From Ceratorhiza oryzae-sativae (Eukaryota; Basidiomycota; Agaricomycetes; Cantharellales; Ceratobasidiaceae), in contig JARWMV010000212.1 of the NCBI GenBank assembly GCA_030998015.1, positions 1 through 16,608 of the forward strand: 16,608 bases of DNA, given 5' to 3'. This document shows, in pieces, positions 1-7,138 of this stretch (positions are counted from its first letter, which is position 1; every line of letters starts with the position of its first letter). The position numbers were made by a program, and so were the translations under genes. The notes under the pieces are model-generated. The model saw only the letters and a program-made list of their open reading frames with translations, did no database searches and was not told the origin of the DNA.

Positions 1-222
1 ATAGGCACTATAGAAGAAAGGGAAAGTAGACAAAATACATGATTACTTACGTCAAATATGACCCGTGCACGCCTGCGAACGCCTTGGCTTACATTGACCT
101 TAAGGTCAATATGAGCCAAGCTTGCTTGGCTTAAGCCAAGGCGTTCGCAGGCGTGCACGGGTCATATTTGACGTAAGTAATCATGTATTTTGTCTACTTT
201 CCCTTTCTTCTATAGTGCCTAT
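1..222. repeat. Large palindrome, 91-bp arms, 40-bp centre
   Basis: Positions 1-91 are the perfect reverse complement of 132-222. The 40-bp centre itself holds two smaller palindromes (TTGACCTTAAGGTCAA and a GCCAAGC...GCTTGGC stem). The inner part of the arms (about 61-91 and 132-162) is the GTGCACGCCTGCGAACGCC element found many times in the window. The outer 60 bp are coding-type sequence of HEG H1, present in sense on the right and inverted on the left. The left arm begins at the window edge, so the palindrome may extend further. It could be a true inverted junction or an assembly fold-back. Confidence 0.9.
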
Positions 223-295
223 TAAATCATCTGAAGAGAAAAGAACTAGATCTGTGCTGTTAAGCAAGGAAGAAAGACCCCAAATCACTTTACCT

Positions 296-440
296 CCCTC
301 CGCGCTTAGATCGCGCCAGAGGCGCGGCCCACGCGCGGAGAGCCGTCTCCAAATTCCCGCCGGGATAATTGACGGAAGTTGATCTGGTCAGACCAACTGA
401 CTTTTTTGCAGACGTCAATTTCCCGTCGGGGCGTAGGGGA
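296..440. repeat. Hairpin cluster inserted in H1 before its first LAGLIDADG motif
   Basis: It separates QITLP from KYILIGLCLGD; H6 has a continuous coding sequence here. The left part has a GC-rich stem (TCCGCGC...GCGCGGA). The right part holds an inverted pair (AATTGAC / GTCAATT) around a smaller stem, AGTTG...CAACT. Exact borders cannot be set without a closer paralogue. Confidence 0.6.
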
Positions 441-579
441 GTGAATTGAAATATATTTTAATTGGTCTCTGCCTGGGCGATTTATATATTCAGAAACAAT
501 ATGCAAATGCAAGATTATTTTTTGTTCAAGGGGCTCCTAACAGAGAATATCTTGAACATTTGTATAAATTATTCAGTAG

Positions 580-747
580 ACCCCCAATGATTGCAATGCG
601 CGCCACAAAACTTGTGGCGCCATTGACCCCCCAAACTGCCATTCCTTGACAATTCCTTAGGAAATGTCAAGGATTGATGTTGGTAATGGCCCCCCCCAAT
701 ACGTTTGTGACGCATTGGGAGGCCATTGCCTTATTGGGGGTCACTAG
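580..747 (+). mobile_element. C-box element B1 inserted in H1 (168 bp)
   Basis: It starts ACCCCCAATG after TAG and ends TTGGGGGTCAC followed by a second TAG. Removing 168 bp joins TTCAGTAG to TTATTGTAAC and reads LFSSYCN, matching LFQTYC and LFKTYC in H3 and H2. This shows a precise insertion with a TAG duplication. The length is a multiple of three but the element contains stops. It is itself interrupted by another element of the same family. Confidence 0.85.
626..728 (+). mobile_element. C-box element nested inside B1 (103 bp)
   Basis: It is flanked by CCATTG at 620-625 and 723-728. It starts ACCCCCCAAAC and ends TTGGGAGG. The outer element's two halves are also seen joined differently near 8537-8586 in reverse orientation. 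The second hairpin (CCCCCCAATACG...CGCATTGGGAGG) is shared with elements near 6740, 8801, 11380 and 15460. Confidence 0.75.
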
Positions 748-815
748 TTATTGTAACCTGGAACCTAAAACAACTAAAACCGGGCCCCACAAAGTAACTG
801 GTGCTGAATATAGTT

Positions 816-855
816 CTAGCTTGAGGCGGAGCTGCGATCGTAGGCGGGCACGGGT
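816..855. repeat. Partial GTGCACGCC-family element inserted in H1
   Basis: GCTGCGATCGTAGGCGGGCA and the following CGGGT match the right half of the element at 12874-12928. It lies between EYS and RFNT codons of H1, where H2, H3 and H6 are continuous. Borders are approximate. Confidence 0.6.
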
Positions 856-936
856 CAGGTTTAACACCCTTTCCTTGCCTTGCTTTAATATATTCTTTGA
901 ATTGTTCTATATCGATGGAAAAAAAGTAGTTCCTGC

Positions 937-1108
937 CCGCCGGCGTTAGAGGGAATCCTAAAGATTCCCTCGTAGAAAATGACGACCGTTCGTCATTTTC
1001 AGCCGGCGGCTAAATATCGATATTATGCCGCGCACTAGCAATCGCAAACGGTTGCGATTGCTCACGTTGGTTGGTGGGACAAGTCCCACCAGCAACTAAC
1101 GCGCGCGG
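937..1108 (+). mobile_element. DCE copy 1, short form (172 bp), inside H1
   Basis: Reference description of the family. Module 1 is an 8-bp outer stem CCGCCGGC/GCCGGCGG enclosing two hairpins (GAGGGAATC/GATTCCCTC, and AAAATGACG/CGTCATTTT with loop ACCGTT). A 12-bp palindrome AATATCGATATT follows. Module 2 is an outer stem CCGCGC/GCGCGG enclosing two hairpins (AGCAATCGC/GCGATTGCT with AACGGT in the loop region, and TGGTGGGAC/GTCCCACCA). It has no ORF of note. Here it sits between VVP and LLTP of H1. About 10 bp present in H2 and H3 at that place are missing, so insertion came with a small deletion. The whole-family function is unknown. Confidence 0.92.
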
Positions 1109-1332
1109 GAATCTTTTAACTCCCTTAGGCTTAGCTTATTGGCAAAAAGTCAGGCTTTTTGCAGATGATGGGACAAGAAATAAACAGTGTCGATATGTTG
1201 AATTATGTACTCATTCCTTTACATTGAATGAAGTTGAGTTGTTAATCAATGCTTTAAACTCTAAGTGGGGCTTAAAATGCTATAAATCCAAAAGAGGTGA
1301 TTCTCATACAATTAGAATCCCTGCTTACTCGC

Positions 1333-1455
1333 CCCCCGTGGTGGTGAGGACCGTCGCTTCGCTCTGGCCCATCCACCACGGGAGGCGCCTGATTCCGTCG
1401 GAATCAGAGTCCTCAGCGCTTAGGCCGCGCCTAAAGGCGCGATCAGAGAGTTGGA
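1333..1455. repeat. Hairpins replacing the C-terminus of H1
   Basis: Three hairpins follow the last readable H1 codons: CCGTGGTGG...CCACCACGG (1337-1381), CTGATTCCGTCGGAATCAG (1389-1407), and a GCGCTTAGGCCGCGCC...GGCGCGATC hairpin of the GCTTAGGCC family also found at 2702, 13497 and 14147. Confidence 0.7.
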
Positions 1456-1564
1456 AATAGGAATGTAACATCAATTCAATAAACCCGTTATTAACCTTCT
1501 TCCTGGGGAGTAACAGGTGTAATCGAAAATACTTTAATGGATCTTGCTTTAGAAAACCCAAATT
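1456..1564. other. AT-rich stretch, no gene recognised
   Basis: In the + strand a short open stretch reads GVTGVIENTLMDLALENP (about 1508-1560). It looks protein-like in composition but I do not recognise it. It may be a remnant of a host gene or HEG cut by the element starting at 1565. Confidence 0.4.
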
Positions 1565-1717
1565 CATACCCCCGCTTAGGGTCAACCAGCATTGTATTTA
1601 TATATAAATACATGCTGTTGACCCGAGGGGTAATCTTGGCTTGATTATTGACCTTAAGGTCAATATGAGCCAAGCTTGCTTGGCTTAAGCCAAGGCGTTC
1701 GCAGGCGTGCACGGGTC
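1565..1717 (+). repeat. CATACCCCCGCTTA hairpin joined to GTGCACGCC element
   Basis: 1565-1630 is a long hairpin: GGGTCAACCAGCAT pairs imperfectly with ATGCTGTTGACCC across an ATATATAA centre. 1635-1717 is the part of the GTGCACGCC family with the TTGACCTTAAGGTCAA core, ending CGTGCACGGGTC directly against DCE copy 2. The same order recurs at 10831-11080 and 15669-15918, but here the middle module is missing. Confidence 0.8.
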
Positions 1718-1939
1718 CCGCCGGCGTTAGAGGGAATCCTCAGATGAGGTAGCCTTGACCATGAGTCTCATGGTCCAGGCTACCTCCCATAAAGATTCCC
1801 TCGTAGAAAATGACGACCGTTCGTCATTTTCAGCCGGCGGCTAAATATCGATATTATGCCGCGCACTAGCAATCGCAAACGGTTGCGATTGCTCACGTTG
1901 GTTGGTGGGACAAGTCCCACCAGCAACTAACGCGCGCGG
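1718..1939 (+). mobile_element. DCE copy 2, long form (222 bp)
   Basis: It is identical in plan to the short form, with 50 bp (1741-1790) added in the loop of the first hairpin. The addition is itself a hairpin, GAGGTAGCC...GGCTACCTC, of a family found free elsewhere (for example 10928-10975). Confidence 0.92.
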
Positions 1940-2281
1940 AGGTAAAAACAAAATAAAGTTCTGGCATCCGCCCTGTTGGGTAGGATGCAGGTCCAGCAAG
2001 ATTTTATAAATCTTGCATGGAAGAACGCCTAATTTCCCATGGGCTTCCGGATGGAGCTTAATCTCCATCCTGGAAGACGTACATTCGAGGAGCCCGATTT
2101 ACCCTCAAGCTAAATCGGATCTAAGCGAAGTCGGGTAATTTTTAATGTCAAGAACAATAGTCCAAAATTCAATTTGTGGGCAGCCGCATAGCGCGCTGCA
2201 AAAATGAAACTTTCAACCCCTTTGTGGAAGACCTATTTGCCATCCCGCCGAGGTAGGATCGAGTTTGACGTACTCTTCCCG
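1940..2281. other. Unassigned sequence with hairpins
   Basis: No convincing ORF. 1991-2036 holds a hairpin with AGCAAGATTTTATAAATCTTGC, repeated near 4330 and 7621 in the other orientation. 2090-2135 has CCCGATTTA...TAAATCGG and a later GTCGGG. The rest (2136-2281) is mixed sequence that could be an RNA gene or intron remnant. I found no clear rRNA, RNase P RNA or group I core motif. Confidence 0.4.
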
Positions 2282-2743
2282 TCCTCGCCCCTACAAATTG
2301 ATGTCCGCCGGCGTTAGAGGGAATCCTCAGATGAGGTAGCCTTGACCATGAGTCTCATGGTCCAGGCTACCTCCCATAAAGATTCCCTCGTAGAAAATGA
2401 CGACCGTTCGTCATTTTCAGCCGGCGGCTAAATATCGATATTATGCCGCGCACTAGCAATCGCAAACGGTTGCGATTGCTCACGTTGGTTGGTGGGACAA
2501 GTCCCACCAGCAACTAACGCGCGCGGGCCTACGCAAAGCATCACCCCGCTAATCGATACCCCTGCCAAGACGTGCGCTAAAGCGCAGTTCTCTAGGCAGG
2601 GTGTAGATTTGCCTTCGCAAATCATCGATTAGTTGAGCCCTCCGCGCTTAGGCCGCCCTGCGGGCGATCAAAGAGCGCGGAGGGATTTGTAAGGAGCGTT
2701 CAGCGCTTAGGCCGCGCCTAAAGGCGCGATCAAAGAGCGTTAG
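2282..2743 (+). repeat. 462-bp direct repeat, copy 1
   Basis: It matches 13726-14187 at a constant offset of 11,444 with no difference noticed. Contents in order: a short unique lead (CTCGCCCCTACAAATTG), DCE long form, a nested hairpin from CTAATCGATACCCCTGCC to CATCGATTAG (2549-2632), then two GCTTAGGCC-family hairpins. A shared unique lead means it was duplicated as a block rather than assembled twice. Confidence 0.9.
2305..2526 (+). mobile_element. DCE copy 3, long form
   Basis: Full 222-bp copy inside the 462-bp repeat. The left flank is ATGT and the right flank GCCTACGC; there is no clear target duplication. Confidence 0.92.
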
Positions 2744-2973
2744 GCGTTCACTGCTCGGTCATCGAAGCTGTCCGGCAGGGACACACCCAAACTGAAAGGG
2801 GAGAGATTAGGGAGGCAAGATCGAAGTCGTCAGGGATAAGCCCCGCACACTACGGCCTCCTTCCGTGTGCAGGAACTATGATGCCAGTGTCAGGGTAAAT
2901 GAGCATAGGAATGGGGCAGTGTTAAGGATGCCATATTATGCTAGTCCGTTTTAATTAAAAGAGATAAATACAT
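2744..2973. other. GC-rich unassigned stretch, possibly structured RNA
   Basis: No ORF. 2751-2786 (CTGCTCGGTCATCGAAGCTG and following) is matched at 34 of 36 positions by the reverse complement of 7333-7368, so the segment occurs twice in opposite orientation and has diverged. Both copies fold as a hairpin with a CTGC...GCAG stem. Conserved blocks of known RNA genes were not recognised. Confidence 0.4.
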
Positions 2974-3394
2974 CCCCTGCGGCCCTAGATCTGCTCCCCG
3001 CCGGCGTTAGAGGGAATCCTAAAGATTCCCTCGTAGAAAATGACGACCGTTCGTCATTTTCAGCCGGCGGCTAAATATCGATATTATGCCGCGCACTAGC
3101 AATCGCAAACGGTTGCGATTGCTCACGTTGGTTGGTGGGACAAGTCCCACCAGCAACTAACGCGCGCGGGGAGCGGGCCGGGGGAAAACCCAAGGGAAAA
3201 CCCAAGGGAAAATCAATATTTCTCCGGGCCTGCGGTCAATGAAAAGCTACCCTAACCCTGTCGAAGAGTATTCACCCTCAAGCTTCGGAGCCGTCTGTGT
3301 ACGGCTTAAGCCGCACACAGACGTCTCCTCTACAAGCGTGAAATTGTTGCACGTACGTGCAACAACCTAGGGGACGGGTCAGGAAAAATAGGGG
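2974..3394 (+). repeat. Imperfect direct duplication, copy 1 (421 bp)
   Basis: It pairs with 3565-3989. Both run from CCCCTGCGGCCCTAG through a DCE, GGAGCGGGCC, CTACCCTAACCCTGTCG, the AAGCTTCGG module (3277-3366) and GGACGGGTCAGG. This copy has the short DCE and 46 extra bp with about three 12-bp units GGGAAAACCCAA (3182-3217). Copy 2 has the long DCE and lacks the 46 bp. Confidence 0.9.
2998..3169 (+). mobile_element. DCE copy 4, short form
   Basis: Full 172-bp copy within the duplicated block, flanked by GCTCC and GGAGC, so the outer stem extends a few base pairs into flanking sequence. Confidence 0.92.
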
Positions 3395-3564
3395 ATTCAA
3401 AACTATCCCGGAGTTTCTCCGCTCTGTTGTGGGAAAGCGGGATAGGAACGATAATAGCGTCAATCGGCGCTTGAGGCGTGGAAGAAGGCATGCCAGGCAA
3501 ATCATCATGCCATCAAAGTTGCCCGCAAAGGGGGTTTTTTTTTAGAAAAACCGGAATTTTATTT
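3395..3564. other. Spacer between duplicated blocks, no gene recognised
   Basis: A reading frame through 3357-3545 gives an arginine-rich peptide (RRLRRGRRHARQ) that starts inside a repeat and matches no family I know. A T-rich run ends it (3533-3542). I regard it as non-coding. Confidence 0.4.
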
Positions 3565-3989
3565 CCCCTGCGGCCCTAGCTCCGCTCCCCGCCGGCGTTA
3601 GAGGGAATCCTCAGATGAGGTAGCCTTGACCATGAGTCTCATGGTCCAGGCTACCTCCCATAAAGATTCCCTCGTAGAAAATGACGACCGTTCGTCATTT
3701 TCAGCCGGCGGCTAAATATCGATATTATGCCGCGCACTAGCAATCGCAAACGGTTGCGATTGCTCACGTTGGTTGGTGGGACAAGTCCCACCAGCAACTA
3801 ACGCGCGCGGGGAGCGGGCCGGGCCTGCGGTCAATGAAAAGCTACCCTAACCCTGTCGAAGAGTATTCACCCTCAAGCTTCGGAGCCGTCTGTGTACGGC
3901 TTAAGCCGCACACAGACGTCTCCTCTACAAGCGTGAAATTGTTGCACGTACGTGCAACAACCTAGGGGACGGGTCAGGAAAAATAGGGG
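3565..3989 (+). repeat. Imperfect direct duplication, copy 2 (425 bp)
   Basis: Partner of 2974-3394. The AAGCTTCGG module is at 3872-3961. The length difference is explained exactly by +50 bp (nested hairpin in the DCE) and -46 bp (12-bp repeat patch). Confidence 0.9.
3589..3810 (+). mobile_element. DCE copy 5, long form
   Basis: It sits at the same site as copy 4 in the duplicated block. The two differ only by the 50-bp nested hairpin, giving a filled/empty pair for that hairpin. Confidence 0.92.
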
Positions 3990-4010
3990 TCTTATTCAAA
4001 TTCTCGAAGT

Positions 4011-4082
4011 GGTGTTATAGCATAGTGGTCATGCGGAGTACTGTTAATACTTTTAACAGAGGTTCAATTCCTCTTAACGCCT
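4011..4082 (+). tRNA. trnN: tRNA-Asn (anticodon GTT)
   Basis: All four arms fold. The acceptor is GGTGTTA/TAACGCC with one G-T pair. The D arm is GCAT/ATGC with loop AGTGGTC. The anticodon arm is GAGTA/TACTT with loop CTGTTAA, so the anticodon is GTT and it reads AAC/AAT. The variable loop is TTAAC, and the T arm is AGAGG/CCTCT with loop TTCAATT. The discriminator base in DNA would be T, which is unusual. CCA is not encoded, as is normal. GC-rich repeats flank it on both sides at 20-30 bp. Confidence 0.93.
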
Positions 4083-4590
4083 TTGGGTTTGCTCGTAGGA
4101 GCCTGGGGCCTGCTCCACGCTCCGGCCCCTGGCTCACCTCGAGCACAAGCACAACCACCATGGCAGCGCTTTAACCCGCCATGGCGTGTTAAAACATGTC
4201 CTGAATGAGAAGGCTTGGCATGTATTAACTTCTTGAAGTTAATGCGTATGTGCGTGCCAAGAGGGAGTCGTCATACACTGTGTATCCTTTGGATACCAGT
4301 GTATGGCATTGCGAGGTATCCTTCCACGCAAGATTTATAAAATCTTGCTGGACAGGATTAATTAATCCGGTCCAGCAATTGCATTCCAGCAATTGCATGG
4401 AAGGATACCTCGGAATCATGGCCTCCAGCGCGAAATTCTTATAAAAGAAGAGTATAAGAAATCTTATCCTCTTAAAATTTTCAACCATACTCCACTGACT
4501 AACCCATTTTGATGGCGCGATTCTTTTGCGCTGTGGATTCCGAGGTACCCGGATTAATTAATCCGGGATACCTCGCAATCAGGAGGATTC
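4083..4590. repeat. Dense cluster of nested hairpins
   Basis: 4083-4150 has a GGAGCC...GGCTC stem. 4214-4262 is CTTGGCA...TGCCAAG around TTAACTTCTTGAAGTTAA. 4271-4304 has CATACACTG...CAGTGTATG around ATCCTTTGGAT. 4310-4414 is GCGAGGTATCCTTCCA...TGGAAGGATACCTCGG with two inner hairpins (GCAAGATTTATAAAATCTTGC, GATTAATTAATC). 4435-4475 has a stem AAGAAGAGTATAAG...CTTATCCTCTT. 4533-4580 is the same GAGGTA hairpin type in the opposite sense. Peptides read here are mirror images of palindromes and are not genes. Confidence 0.8.
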
Positions 4591-4946
4591 CGACTAAAGT
4601 AGGCGTTTCGACTGTGTTTGGCTAAAGCTCTATGCAGAGCGAATTAACCTGCACTTCTGACAAGTATATAGTTCAGGAATTATCAGAATGGCCCTAGGTT
4701 TCGTCTTATGGTGAAGGGCTGTGTTTTATTTCTACTCCGTGGTTGTGCTTTAACCAGGTTCCCGTGGTTTGGTGAAATACCAATAAATCCGATTTAAGCC
4801 TATTCTGGGTGGGATTTTCCTGGACTGTATTTATAGTATAAACACGCGAAACCACAGTTCTTCATTCATAGAGGATGTGATTATATTAATCTTTAATATG
4901 ATATACCTTTAAAATGTCAGTCTTATAAATATTTTTGATTAAAACC
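4591..4946. other. Unassigned leader upstream of H2
   Basis: No long ORF. It holds a small hairpin (AGCTCTATGCAGAGC near 4625). The 3' part is AT-rich and runs into the first ATG of H2. It may be the remains of a group I intron that carried H2, but I could not identify the P, Q, R and S core segments with confidence. Confidence 0.35.
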
Positions 4947-5039
4947 ATGAAAAGAAATAGCATGACTCAAGCAGAACGATTACAGTTCTCTTTACCTCAA
5001 AATCTGAAAGACATTCTTGTCGGGCTTATCCTCGGGGAC

Positions 5040-5919
5040 TCTCTTCGAATATTCCCTTTTTTAATTCTAATAACAACTTTTGTATTTTATTGTGCTACGA
5101 AATTATTATTCTATATCGATTATACTCAATTAATTGAGTCTGATATAAATTTGTATAGTCAACTATTCCTTTCTTCTTTAGTGCCTGTTAAAACCAAACG
5201 GCTAACAAAAAAGGAAAGAGAGGAATTTGTTATACCTGAAAATTTACGAGAAATCACTATAGACCCCCCAAACTGATGCAGCTACGCTGCATTGTTTGGG
5301 GGGGCTATAGCCCCCCAAAATACGCGGTCCCTACGGGCCAGCGTATTGGGGGTCTATAGGGTTATTATTAGGAGATTTGTCTGCACAGAAACAAACCATT
5401 AAAGGAAATGCTTATTTTAGATTTGAACAAGGAATAGTTCATAAAGATTACCTTTACCATTTGTACGAACTATTTCAAACTTATTGTTCAAGTGCCCCAA
5501 AAATAACTAATCGTCTTCCTGACAGTAGAACAGGAAATGTATATTCTCGTGTTTCTTTTTTCACTTATTGCTTACCCTGTTTTACCGAGCTATATAATTT
5601 ATTTTACATATCAGGTAAAAAGGTAGTTCCAAGCATTATAGAGGACTTGTTAACACCTTTGTCTTTAAGCTATTGGATAGCAGATGATGGTAGCTGGAAT
5701 AAACCTGGCAAATATACCGTATTATGTACGGATTCTTTCACATTAGAAGAAGTTGAACTTTTAATTGAAGTTTTAAATAACAAATTTAACTTAAAATGCT
5801 ACAAATGTAGACAAGGAACTTCTTACAGAATAATAATTCCTTCTTATTCAATTCCTGTTTTACGAAATTTGTTGGCGGCGCACATGGCTCCTATGATGCG
5901 ACATAAAATAGGTTTATAG
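5040..5919 (+). pseudogene. HEG H3, inserted in H2, interrupted once by a C-box element
   Basis: The N part, 5040-5261, has a hydrophobic start (FLILITTFVFY), then LSSLVPVKTKRLTKKERE, the same N-terminal type as H1. The C part, 5359-5919, reads GLLLGDLSAQKQ, YFRFEQGIVHKDYLYHLYELF, LTPLSLSYWIADDGSWNK, SFTLEEVELLIEVL, IIIPSYSIPVL, and ends KIGL with TAG. Both acidic motifs are intact. Removing 5262-5358 (97 nt) restores one continuous frame, ITI-GLLLGD. Its start codon is not clear because the ORF runs open from H2. It is the most complete HEG in the window. Confidence 0.85.
5262..5358 (+). mobile_element. C-box element B2 inserted in H3 (97 bp)
   Basis: CTATAG lies on both sides (5257-5262 and 5353-5358 plus G). 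Two hairpins: CCCCCCAAAC...GTTTGGGGGG around GATGCAGC/GCTGCAT, then CCCCCCAAAATACGC...GCGTATTGGGGG. A third CTATAG lies between the two hairpins. The length is not a multiple of three, so H3 is out of frame while the element is present. Confidence 0.9.
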
Positions 5920-5935
5920 TTTTATATATTATTAT

Positions 5936-6056
5936 TATTAACAACAAACCCCTCCTTATTTTCCCCAAGGAGTCGATATCCTGGCCTGTTTCAACTCGAA
6001 GAGTTGAAGCAGGCCTCGATCCTGGCCTCTCGAAGAGTTGAAGCAGGCCACGGTAG
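5936..6056. repeat. Hairpins between H3 stop and H2 C-terminal half
   Basis: CTTATTTTCCCCAAGGAG is followed by GGCCTG...TTCAACTC GAA GAGTTGAA...CAGGCC (about 5983-6014) and a second partial copy of the same arm (6021-6050). It joins directly to ATGTGCATTCG of H2. Confidence 0.7.
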
Positions 6057-6682
6057 ATGTGCATTCGTAAACGAAAAGCAAGTGTGAATGCAAGATTGCA
6101 ATTTGAACAAAGTATTTTACATGAGGATTACTTGCTCCACCTTTATGATTTGTTTAAAACTTATTGTTCTTCATTGCCCAAAACAACTAATCGACCGCCG
6201 CACAAAGTAACACGTAAAATATATACTAGAGTTACGTTTAATACCTTTTCCTTACCTTGCTTTAATGAACTCTATGATTTGTTCTATCCGAATGGGCAAA
6301 AAGTAGTTCCATTAAACATAGGGGAGTTGCTTACTCCTTTGTCTTTAGTTTACTGGCTTTGTGACGATGGTAGTTTTAATAAAAAAGACCGGGCATTGGT
6401 GCTAAGTACTCAAAGTTTCACTATTGCTGAGGTAGAACTTCTAGTTCAAGTTTTAACTGACAAATTCGGGTTAAAAAGCACAATTAATGCAAATAATGGT
6501 GGTTTTACAATCAGAATTTCAGCCAAATCAACACCGGTTTTACAATCCTTATTGAAGGACCTTATGCCATCCATGATGCTATACAAAATCGGGCTATAAA
6601 ATATAGTAATAATTTAGCCTGCCAAAATAAATACATCAGAAAATACCTCTAAGGCCGACACAGGCGTCAATTGCCACCGTCG

Positions 6683-6795
6683 ACCCCCCAAACTGATGCA
6701 GCTATGCTGCATTGTTTGGGGGGGTGATGGCACTCCCAATACGCTGGCCCGTAGGGCGTGCCTTACAGGCTTGGTAACGCATTGGGAGGCCGTCG
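6683..6795 (+). mobile_element. C-box element B3 (113 bp)
   Basis: It is flanked by CCGTCG at 6677-6682 and 6790-6795. It has two hairpins, the second (TCCCAATACGCTGGCCCG...CGCATTGGGA) with a long imperfect loop. A full-length reverse-orientation relative of the same length is at 15458-15570. The host sequence around it (6600-6900) has no recognised gene. Confidence 0.85.
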
Positions 6796-6907
6796 TGTTG
6801 GTATAACCGCGCCTAAATTCATACCCCAATTTATCTGTCGGCGTAGCCGCCGGACCATAACCATGGTTCAGGCCCATGATCCGCCGCCGTATGGACTCTA
6901 GGGCTGC

Positions 6908-7129
6908 CCGCCGGCGTTAGAGGGAATCCTCAGATGAGGTAGCCTTGACCATGAGTCTCATGGTCCAGGCTACCTCCCATAAAGATTCCCTCGTAGAAAA
7001 TGACGACCGTTCGTCATTTTCAGCCGGCGGCTAAATATCGATATTATGCCGCGCACTAGCAATCGCAAACGGTTGCGATTGCTCACGTTGGTTGGTGGGA
7101 CAAGTCCCACCAGCAACTAACGCGCGCGG
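6908..7129 (+). mobile_element. DCE copy 6, long form
   Basis: Full 222-bp copy. The flanks GGGCTGC on the left and GCTGGC on the right share no clear duplication. Confidence 0.92.
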
Positions 7130-7138
7130 GCTGGCTGA

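Larger units (their letters stand above)
194..1332 (+). pseudogene. HEG H1: LAGLIDADG_2-type homing endonuclease, interrupted by several palindromic elements
   Basis: The product would be a site-specific DNA endonuclease of the PF03161-like family. Pieces align in order with H3 and H6. 194-298 gives the N-terminal region (SSIVPIKSSEEK...). About 440-579 gives the first motif LIGLCLGDL and FVQG...EHLYKLF. 748-815 gives SYCNLEPKTTK. 856-933 gives RFNTLSLPCFN...GKKVVP. 1110-1332 gives LLTPLGLAYW...ADDG, SFTLNEVELL and IRIPAY. Both catalytic acidic motifs (LGD and ADDG) can be read. Five or more insertions separate these pieces, and the last ~25 residues (the KIGL end of its relatives) are missing. 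An 18-nt hairpin replaces one codon between YW and ADDG, in frame. It is a pseudogene unless the inserts are removed from RNA. Confidence 0.85.
4947..6599 (+). pseudogene. HEG H2, split by insertion of H3 at its LAGLIDADG motif
   Basis: The N-terminal part, 4947-5039 (MKRNSMTQAERLQF...ILVGLILGD), and the C-terminal part, 6057-6599 (MCIRKRKASVNARLQFEQS... to KIGL and TAA), together align end to end with H6 (ILVGLLLGDLYARKQKRSVNA...). The intervening 5040-6056 is 1017 bp, so the two parts are in the same frame, but H3 and its stop lie between. The C part has SLVYWLCDDGSFNK (second motif), SFTIAEVELL and the usual KIGL end. The family is a PF03161-like homing endonuclease. No host intron boundary was found. 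Confidence 0.85.

Noticed and set aside
937..1108. DCE as a pair of tRNA genes
   Set aside because: The three-way junctions recall cloverleaves, but there is no anticodon arm of tRNA type, no D or T loop signature and the stems are too long.
2040..2980. rRNA or RNase P RNA gene
   Set aside because: The regions are GC-rich and structured, but I could not match conserved rRNA or RNase P blocks with confidence.
4225..4488. Opposed open frames at 4225-4488 and 4250-4444
   Set aside because: Both translate the same nested palindromes, giving near-mirror peptides (CWTGLINPVQQ in each).
4591..4946. Group I intron core upstream of H2
   Set aside because: Expected from the HEG context, but no convincing P/Q/R/S core segments were found by eye; a covariance-model search would decide.
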